In this document: positions 58,276 to 64,000 of the stretch, piece after piece
How positions within the stretch are numbered: the stretch's first letter is position 1
How the letters are laid out: each line of letters opens with the position of its first letter
Assembly: GCF_030817535.1 (NCBI RefSeq)
Contig: NZ_JAUSZL010000002.1
Coordinates: forward strand, 8,184,001-8,248,000
Reading direction: 5' to 3'
From: Streptomyces sp. V3I8
GTDB lineage: Bacteria > Actinomycetota > Actinomycetes > Streptomycetales > Streptomycetaceae
Length of the DNA stretch: 64,000 bases
The notes under the pieces: model-generated
Database searches by the model: none
What the model was told of the DNA's origin: nothing
The model's input: only the letters and a program-made list of their open reading frames with translations
Made by a program: the position numbers and the translations under genes

Positions 58276-59589
58276 TCAGCCGACGGTCTTCAGTCCGCGG
58301 TCGTCGAGCGCCTTCAGCGCCGCCCGCTGGGCCGCCTCGAACCCGGCCTCCCAGCCGCCCTTGGCCACGGTGCTCTCGAACGCCTCGTTCACCGAACCCT
58401 GCACCGGGCCCCAGCTCCAGCCGTCACCGATGGTGTCCACCTGGTCGGCAGCGACCTGGTAAAGGTCGTTGACGAAGTAGCCGCCCGCGGCTCGGGTGAA
58501 CTCCGTTGCCGCGACCTTCTGCAGGCCGGGGTCGGCGGGCAGAACGCTGCTTGGCGCCTCGGCGTCCGCGAGCCGGGCCTTCATCGCGGCCGGATCGGTG
58601 GTGAGCCACTCGATGAACTCCGCCGCACCCTCGATGTGGTCGCTGCCCTTGGGCACGGCGAAGGAGGTGCCGCCCCAGGTTCCGGTGGCCGGTGTGCCGT
58701 CCCATGTGGGCAGCGGAGCCACGGCCCACTTTTTCCTCTGTTCCGGTGTCTGGGATATCAGGCCGGCTCCGCTCCAGGGGGCGCCGATGAACGCGGCGAC
58801 TTGATTCTTCTTCTTGGCGGTGCTCTCCTCCTCGCTCCAGGCGGGGTGGTTGAGCACCAGGCCGTCGCGCACCAGGCCGTCCCAGAACCCGGCGACCTTC
58901 AGGGCGGGCTCGTCGTCGATGTGCACCGTCCAGGCGTCGCCCTCGACGCCGAAGCCCTGCGAACCAGCCTGCCAGGCCAGTCCGTTGATGAATGGGATGT
59001 CGCCGCCCTTGGGGATGTTGAGGATGCGGACCCCCTTGTCGGCAGCCTTGATCTTCTTCGCCGCCTTCTCGAACTCGGCCCAGGTGGCCGGTACTTCGAC
59101 GTCTGCCTTCTCGAACAGGTCGGTGCGGTAGTAGAGGAGTTGCGGGGTGACGTCGAAGGGGACGCCCCACGTACGGCCGCCGGGGGTGACCAGCGACTGG
59201 AGGCTCTCGGGGAACGACTTGACCAGTTTCCCGGAGTGTCCGGTCAGGTCCTCCAGATTCCCCTGGCTGGCGAACTCAGGGAGCATCGCGTACTCCATGC
59301 CCACGACGTCAGGTGCGTTGCCGCCCTTGATCGCACTGTCGATCTTGGAGTAGCCGTCGGCGCCGGCGGTGATTTCGGTGTACTCGACCTTGATGTCCTC
59401 GTGGGTGGCGTTGAACTCTTCGACGACCTCTTTGGTGCCGACCATCCAGGACCACATGGTGAGGGTGACCGGTTTGCCGTCCGTGGCCCCGGACGTACCG
59501 CCGCCCCCGCCGCAGGCGGTGGCGAGGAGGGCCAGACAGCCCAGGGAGGCTGTGAGAGCGAGGCGGGGCATGCGGTGGACGGGCTTCAT
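58276..59589 (-). CDS. Sugar ABC transporter substrate-binding lipoprotein
   Basis: This 437-residue CUT1 binding protein has a signal ending in a lipobox (LLATAC) followed by a Gly-run. Blocks include VTLTMWSWMVGTKEVVEEFN, APDVVGMEYAMLPEF and PFDVTPQLLYYRTDLFEKA. The substrate pocket should fit unsaturated or uronic-acid-containing oligosaccharides if it serves the lyase next door (inference). ATG 59589 follows GAGGAG. A sigma-70-type promoter (TTGACG, 17-bp spacer, AAAGAT) lies upstream at 59645-59673. ATPase is missing from the cluster, probably MsiK-dependent. Confidence 0.93.
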   Translation of the reverse strand: MKPVHRMPRLALTASLGCLALLATACGGGGGTSGATDGKPVTLTMWSWMVGTKEVVEEFNATHEDIKVEYTEITAGADGYSKIDSAIKGGNAPDVVGMEYAMLPEFASQGNLEDLTGHSGKLVKSFPESLQSLVTPGGRTWGVPFDVTPQLLYYRTDLFEKADVEVPATWAEFEKAAKKIKAADKGVRILNIPKGGDIPFINGLAWQAGSQGFGVEGDAWTVHIDDEPALKVAGFWDGLVRDGLVLNHPAWSEEESTAKKKNQVAAFIGAPWSGAGLISQTPEQRKKWAVAPLPTWDGTPATGTWGGTSFAVPKGSDHIEGAAEFIEWLTTDPAAMKARLADAEAPSSVLPADPGLQKVAATEFTRAAGGYFVNDLYQVAADQVDTIGDGWSWGPVQGSVNEAFESTVAKGGWEAGFEAAQRAALKALDDRGLKTVG

Positions 59590-59644
59590 CTGCACTGGCT
59601 CCTCGATGAGCAAGGCGCCTCAGCGACCGGAGGCGATTCCGTTC

Positions 59645-59673
59645 ATCTTTTGCGCAGAACGATCGCCCGTCAA
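59645..59673 (-). promoter_or_regulatory. Predicted promoter of the sugar importer
   Basis: Read on the reverse strand, TTGACG (59668-59673) and AAAGAT (59645-59650) are separated by 17 bp. Transcription would start shortly before the binding-protein gene at 59589. The area between this box and the regulator gene is AT-rich and may hold an operator. Confidence 0.5.
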
Positions 59674-59722
59674 GAGCAAATGACCAACTCGATCAAAACA
59701 ATCAACTATTGGATATCCGAGA

Positions 59723-60820
59723 TCACCGGGGTGGAGCGCAGGACGCCCGCACCACGAGCCGGGGTACCAGAGAGACGTGTCGACTCGGCGCCGCCGCACC
59801 GGGCCCTGCTTCGAGCCGGGCGAACATCATCTCGACGGCGCTCTCCCCCACTGCCTGCCGCGGCGGAGCCACGGCGGTCAGCGGCACATCGGCCAGCGCT
59901 GCCATTTCGTCCTCGTACGCCACCAGCGACACGTCGCCAGGGAGGGAGAGGCCTCGTTCGTGTAGCCGTTGCACCACCCCGATCGCGGTCTGATCGTTGT
60001 GGACGATCGCGGCGGTGACCCCGCCCTCCGCCACCGACCGGTACAGCGTCCGGGCCGCCGCCTCCAGGCCGGCCGGGTCCTCCGGGTCGACGTCCACGAG
60101 CGGCGGCACCGAAAGTCCACGCGCCGCCATGGCGGCCTCGTACCCCTCCCGGACCTGCGGTGACGTCGGGTTGTCCTGGGCGAGGAGGGAGATCCGCTCG
60201 TGCCCCAGCCCGGCGAGGTGGTGGACGGCGGCGGCGGCCCCGAGTGCATGGTCGGAGCGTGCGCTGTCCAGTCCGGCCAGCCGGCCCCCGAGGGGGACGC
60301 GTCGGTCCACCAGAACGGCCGGGACTCGCAGCGCCAGCAACTGTTGCTCCTGCTCGAGGCTGGGTACCCCGCGTTCCCAACTGGGCTGGATCAACAGGCC
60401 GTCGACGCCTCCGTCGAGCATCCGTCCGATCTGCGCGGTGTCCTCCTCGGACCGCCAGTGGGCAATGCCGAGCACCAGCCGGCCGCCGCGCGCCGCGACG
60501 GCGTCCTGAGCGCCCTTGACCAGCTCCGCGAAGTAGTGCTCCATGCTGGGCACGACCATGCCCAGGACCACTCCGGTGGGCGCTGATCGCACGGGGGCGT
60601 CCACGTCGGCGTCGGCCGGGCCGGAGCCGGGCGGCTCGGGGCACGTGACCGAGCCGTGCAGCCGCATCAGCCGCCCCTGTTCGGCCAGCGTCTCGACATC
60701 GCGCCGCACGGTGACGGCCGAGACTCCCAGCTCCTCCGCCAGATCCGTTACCCGCAGTTCGCCTCGCCTGCGCACGATTTCCAGCACCCGTTCGTGGCGC
60801 TGATTGACATGCGACCGCAT
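59723..60820 (-). CDS. Chimeric DeoR-type HTH / LacI-type sensor regulator
   Basis: This 365-residue regulator has a DeoR-like winged helix at residues about 8-60 (ERVLEIVRRRGELRVTDLAE then ELGVSAVTVRRDVETLAEQG). The second part, from about residue 75, is a LacI/PBP-type ligand-binding domain (GVVLGMVVPSMEHYFAELVKGA; GVDGLLIQPSW; ERISLLAQDN). LacI sensors normally come with a LacI HTH; the DeoR/GntR head is a known recombination. It probably senses an oligosaccharide produced by the PL8 lyase, and represses or activates the importer and the lyase gene on either side. ATG 60820 has AGGAGG upstream. Confidence 0.9.
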   Translation of the reverse strand: MRSHVNQRHERVLEIVRRRGELRVTDLAEELGVSAVTVRRDVETLAEQGRLMRLHGSVTCPEPPGSGPADADVDAPVRSAPTGVVLGMVVPSMEHYFAELVKGAQDAVAARGGRLVLGIAHWRSEEDTAQIGRMLDGGVDGLLIQPSWERGVPSLEQEQQLLALRVPAVLVDRRVPLGGRLAGLDSARSDHALGAAAAVHHLAGLGHERISLLAQDNPTSPQVREGYEAAMAARGLSVPPLVDVDPEDPAGLEAAARTLYRSVAEGGVTAAIVHNDQTAIGVVQRLHERGLSLPGDVSLVAYEDEMAALADVPLTAVAPPRQAVGESAVEMMFARLEAGPGAAAPSRHVSLVPRLVVRASCAPPR

Positions 60821-61005
60821 CTGTCGTCCTCCTGATGATCCCCCGATTGGTGCACGTTCCACCGTACTCTAGTGATCGATTCTTATGAGTCTTACGTATT
60901 GAGCATCTTGTGCGTACCGTGCTAGAAACCCACCACCGCACTCGCCCTCCTCCTTCTCGCGTTCCTCCTCCGTCTTCCTCCCTCCGTCCTGTCCCAGGAG
61001 ACGCC

Positions 61006-63465
61006 ATGCCCACACCTTGGTCCCGCCGCGGATTCGTCAAGGCGACGGGAGGTGCCGCCGCCGCACTGGGTCTCCCCGCAACCGCCTCGGCGACGGTCCT
61101 GACCACCTCCGAGCCCGCCCAAGCCGCGTCGGCCGTGTCCGCCGAGTTCGAAAGGCTCAGAGCCAACTGGCGCGGCCTGATACTCGGCTCCGGTTTCAGC
61201 CCGACCGCGGAGCCGTTCGCCTCCAAGCTCGCCCGGCTGGGCACCGACGCCGCCGCCTGGCGGACCACCATGCTGCCCGCGCCGGGCTCCCTGTGGCCGG
61301 GCATGGTGTGGCTGGACCCGGATCCCGACACGGACACCGCGTCGTACACCTACTCCGCGCAGATCCAGCTCACCTTCCAGCGGCTGCGTTCCATGGCAGA
61401 GGCGTATGCCCAGCCCGGCACGGGTCTGACCGGAGACGATGCCTTCGCTCGAGATGTCGTGACCGGCATCCGGCACGTGGTCACCGACGTCTACCACGCG
61501 GGCCGGGCCCGCTATGGCAACTGGTACAACTGGCAGATCGGCGGGCCCCACGCGCTGCTGGACGCGGCGACCCTCCTGTACGACCACCTGGACGCCGAAC
61601 TGATCGCCACGATCACGGAAGCCGTCCGCGCGTTCGTGCCCGACAGTGCGGTGGCCTCGTACACGGGCACCTCCACCGGCGCCAACCGCGTCGACCTGTG
61701 CCGGACGATCGCGCTCAGCGGCCTGGTCGGCGAGGACGCGGACCGGCTCGCCCTCGCGTCCGGGGCGCTGTCCCCGGTCTTCCCCTACGTGACGTCCGGG
61801 GATGGCCTCTACCGTGATGGCTCCTTCGTCCAGCACACGTGGGTGCCCTACACCGGGTCGTACGGCGCGGATCTGTTCACCGGCCTCAGCCTGCTGTGCG
61901 CGCTGCTCGCCGACTCCCCGTGGGAGATCACCGATCCGGCCCGGGAGAACTACTTCGACGCCGTCGAACGGGCCTGGGCCCCCTTCATCCACAACGGCCT
62001 GTGCATGGACGCCGTCTCCGGACGCGCTGTCTCACGGGGCCTGGCGCCCGGCGATCCTGGCGGCGCCAACGACGACCATCTGCGCGGCCACTCGATCATC
62101 GCCTCGATCGTCGCCCTGGGACGCGCCGCGAGCCCCGAGCAGAACGCGCGCTGGCGCGCCCTGGCCAAGGGATGGATCCAGCGGGCGCACTTCAGCCCTC
62201 CGCACACCAACCCCATGCTCGGCATCTACAAGCTCGCCCAGCTCCAGAGCGTCGTGGACGACACCTCGGTCAAGCCCTTGCCCGAGCCGGTCGCACACCG
62301 GCTCTTCCCGGCCCAGGACCGGGCGGTACACCGCCGCCGGGGGTGGGCCGCCTGCCTGTCCATGGCCTCCGACCGAATCGCGCACTACGAGTGGGGCAAC
62401 GGGGAGAACCTGCGCGGCTACCACACCGGGGCCGGCTGGCTGTCCTGGTGGGGGGACGACTTCGCCAACGAGCAGTACTCGCAGACCTTCTGGGCCACCG
62501 TGGACCCCAATCGACTGCCCGGCATCACCGCTTCCAGGAAGAAGCTCGCCGACGGCCAGGGCGGCCAGTGGGGCGCCGAACGCCCGGCGGTGGCATGGGT
62601 CGGAGGCACGACCGACGGCACGTACGCCGCGGTGGGCCAGCATCTCAAAGGGCTGGCCTCGACGCTGGAGGCACACAAATCCTGGTTCTTCCTGGACGAG
62701 GGCATCGTCTGTCTGGGCGCGGGGGTCACCGCCACGGACGGCGAGGCGGTCGACACCGTCATCGACAACCGCCGCCTCGGCCCCACCGGCACCCACGCCC
62801 TGACCGTGGACCGCCATCTCAAGCCCGGCACTCCGGGCTGGACCGAGACGCTGAGCGACCCGGGCTGGGCGCACATCACCGGCCATGGAGGCTACGTCTT
62901 TCCAGCGGGCGGCCGCATCACGGCGCTGCGGGAGGAGCGTACCGGCCGGTGGAGCGACATCAGGACCGGTTCGTCCACGGCCCCCCTCACCGACCGCTAC
63001 CTCACCCTGTATGTCGACCACGGCATCGACCCGGTCGACGGCGCCTACGCCTACGTCCTGCTGCCCGGAGCCAGTGCGGCCCGCACCGCGGCCCACGCCG
63101 CGGGCGCGCGAGGACTGCTCAGAACACTCGTCAACACACCCCGGGCCCAGGGCGTCCACGTCCCCTCCCTCGGCGTCACCGCTGTCAACTTCTGGGCGGC
63201 GGGGACGGTGGGCGATCTCACCGTGAGCGGCCCCTGCGCGGTGCTGATCCGGCATCGGAACGACGGCACCGCGGTCGTCTGTGTCTCCGACCCGACCCGC
63301 ACCCTCACCACGCTCACCCTGACGTGGCGGCACCGGATCACCGCAGTCGTCTCCCATCCCGCCACGGTCGAACAGGCCGAACCTGGACGGAAGCTGACCC
63401 TCACGTTCGGAGATCTCACCGCCGAGGCAGGCGCCACCCAGAAGATCACGGTGAGGACAGCATGA
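61006..63465 (+). CDS. Tat-exported family 8 polysaccharide lyase (hyaluronate/chondroitin/xanthan lyase type)
   Basis: This 819-residue lyase begins with a twin-arginine signal (SRRGFVKATGG). The alpha-toroid domain carries the PL8 active site: N175 in NWYNWQIGGP, H277 in GSFVQHTW and Y286 in YTGSYG, with the usual spacing of nine between His and Tyr. The beta-sandwich domain starts near residue 400 and includes WGNGENLRGYHTGAGWLS and the trailing LTLTFGDLTAEAGATQ. It probably depolymerises a hyaluronan-, chondroitin- or xanthan-like polymer by beta-elimination outside the cell. ATG 61006 has AGGAG 5 bp upstream. The divergent regulator and importer are inferred partners. Its stop overlaps the next gene (ATGA). 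Confidence 0.9.
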   Translation: MPTPWSRRGFVKATGGAAAALGLPATASATVLTTSEPAQAASAVSAEFERLRANWRGLILGSGFSPTAEPFASKLARLGTDAAAWRTTMLPAPGSLWPGMVWLDPDPDTDTASYTYSAQIQLTFQRLRSMAEAYAQPGTGLTGDDAFARDVVTGIRHVVTDVYHAGRARYGNWYNWQIGGPHALLDAATLLYDHLDAELIATITEAVRAFVPDSAVASYTGTSTGANRVDLCRTIALSGLVGEDADRLALASGALSPVFPYVTSGDGLYRDGSFVQHTWVPYTGSYGADLFTGLSLLCALLADSPWEITDPARENYFDAVERAWAPFIHNGLCMDAVSGRAVSRGLAPGDPGGANDDHLRGHSIIASIVALGRAASPEQNARWRALAKGWIQRAHFSPPHTNPMLGIYKLAQLQSVVDDTSVKPLPEPVAHRLFPAQDRAVHRRRGWAACLSMASDRIAHYEWGNGENLRGYHTGAGWLSWWGDDFANEQYSQTFWATVDPNRLPGITASRKKLADGQGGQWGAERPAVAWVGGTTDGTYAAVGQHLKGLASTLEAHKSWFFLDEGIVCLGAGVTATDGEAVDTVIDNRRLGPTGTHALTVDRHLKPGTPGWTETLSDPGWAHITGHGGYVFPAGGRITALREERTGRWSDIRTGSSTAPLTDRYLTLYVDHGIDPVDGAYAYVLLPGASAARTAAHAAGARGLLRTLVNTPRAQGVHVPSLGVTAVNFWAAGTVGDLTVSGPCAVLIRHRNDGTAVVCVSDPTRTLTTLTLTWRHRITAVVSHPATVEQAEPGRKLTLTFGDLTAEAGATQKITVRTA

Positions 63466-64000
63466 GGGCGACGGTACGACGTTCCACCGCCGTGGCGGCG
63501 GCGCTGGCCTGCCTCTTGGTCCCCGCCACCTCGGCGCGCGCGGAAACCGTCTGGGACGGTGACGCGGCAGGGGGCACCGGCGTTTTCGGCAGCGTGGAGT
63601 GCGCCGAGCCCGGCAGCCTGGTCACCGCCGCCAACCAGGACGGTCACGGGACCATCTTCCGGTTCACCAAGCCCGGCGGTCTCATCCGCTGCGAATCCCG
63701 GGGCCTCTCGGTGGGCGGCGCCCGGTACGCCTTCGCGCTCGGCTCCACCTACTGGCTGGGCTGGGAGTCCCAGCTGTCCACCGTCAGCGGGGACTTCGTG
63801 GTGTGGCAGTGGAAGTCGTATCCCAACGCGGCACAGAACTACCCCCTGATCATGACCGTCAAGGACGGTTCAGTGCGCCTCTTCCACGTCAGTACGGACG
63901 CCACGTGGCACCTGATCTGGTCGGCGCCCGTCTCAGCCGGGGCATGGAACCGGTTCGCTCTCGGTATCCACACCTCCGCCTCGGCCGAGTCGGGCTGGGT
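63462..64000 (+). CDS. Secreted protein, probable polysaccharide-lyase-like jelly-roll, 3'-partial
   Basis: The frame from ATG 63462 is open to the window end (179 codons seen). The start overlaps the PL8 stop by 4 bp, so the two are coupled. A Sec-type signal (RRSTAVAAALACLLVPATSA) ends near residue 27. The mature part has Trp/Gly-rich strands such as WDGDAAGGTGVFG, YWLGWESQLST, DFVVWQWKSYPN and LIMTVKDGSVRLF, resembling the beta jelly-roll of heparin-lyase I/PL20-type polysaccharide lyases. Catalytic residues cannot yet be placed because the C-terminus is missing. If it is a second lyase, it would act on the same polymer as PL8 or on its side chains. Confidence 0.55.
   Translation, partial: MRATVRRSTAVAAALACLLVPATSARAETVWDGDAAGGTGVFGSVECAEPGSLVTAANQDGHGTIFRFTKPGGLIRCESRGLSVGGARYAFALGSTYWLGWESQLSTVSGDFVVWQWKSYPNAAQNYPLIMTVKDGSVRLFHVSTDATWHLIWSAPVSAGAWNRFALGIHTSASAESGW

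Noticed and set aside
1..64000. CRISPR arrays, tRNA or rRNA genes
   Set aside because: No regularly spaced direct repeats of 25-40 bp with variable spacers, and no cloverleaf with the T-loop consensus or rRNA-like sequence was recognised by eye.

Overview
The window is a chromosomal segment of a Streptomyces or a very close actinobacterial relative. Base composition is strongly GC-rich throughout. Many starts are GTG, with two TTG, and at least two starts look leaderless. Other markers are a chitinase promoter with tandem DasR-type (dre) operators, streptomycete families (streptophobe, DUF6777, DUF5709), a mycothiol-dependent enzyme family, and a large intergenic inverted repeat of the kind scattered through Streptomyces genomes. 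No rRNA, tRNA or CRISPR array was found.

Layout. 1-6.3 kb: the 3' end of an alkanesulfonate monooxygenase (ssuD), a nucleotidyltransferase, an aldehyde dehydrogenase, a secreted GH19 chitinase and a large catalase. 6.4-13.3 kb: two small membrane proteins, an ATP-grasp enzyme coupled to a CocE/NonD hydrolase, a stand-alone FhaA-type N-terminal domain behind a 28-codon coupled leader ORF, a DUF5709 protein and a secreted PI-PLC-like protein. 13.4-19.2 kb: dienelactone hydrolase, VOC protein, adenosine deaminase, LysR regulator, aldo/keto reductase, a truncated hydrolase and a streptomycete hypothetical. 19.2-23.3 kb: an apparent operon of an FHA-FHA-ABC exporter, a protein with an 11-residue TxxV repeat tail, and a Ser/Thr kinase. 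I consider this the most interesting module. 23.4-28.7 kb: methyltransferase, streptophobe membrane protein, DUF6777 protein, epoxide hydrolase and a PhnB-type protein. 28.9-29.9 kb: an eroded ABC exporter. 30.0-38.2 kb: a complete oligopeptide-type ABC importer, a second CocE/NonD hydrolase and a TetR regulator. 38.1-41.6 kb: SGNH lipoprotein, PLP decarboxylase and L,D-transpeptidase. 41.7-47.5 kb: a sugar ABC importer with a Gfo/Idh/MocA (possibly GH109-like) enzyme and a divergent ROK regulator with twin operators.

From about 48.0 to 54.0 kb the sequence becomes an accessory patch. An IS5-type element truncates a sugar-dehydrogenase/CBM2 gene. Two divergent regulator-enzyme pairs follow (TetR with an alpha/beta hydrolase, MerR with a small monooxygenase), then debris including an AbiEii nucleotidyltransferase fragment and a degenerate IS30 transposase. 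Several single-base frameshifts at homopolymers lie in this patch and just after it.

From 55.0 kb to the window end is a polysaccharide-utilisation cluster: a 2-hydroxyacid dehydrogenase, two sugar ABC permeases (one frameshifted), a sugar-binding lipoprotein, a DeoR/LacI-type chimeric regulator, and a divergent Tat-exported PL8 polysaccharide lyase coupled to a second, partial lyase-like secreted protein. Together these suggest depolymerisation of a uronic-acid-containing polymer outside the cell, uptake of the products and regulation by them.
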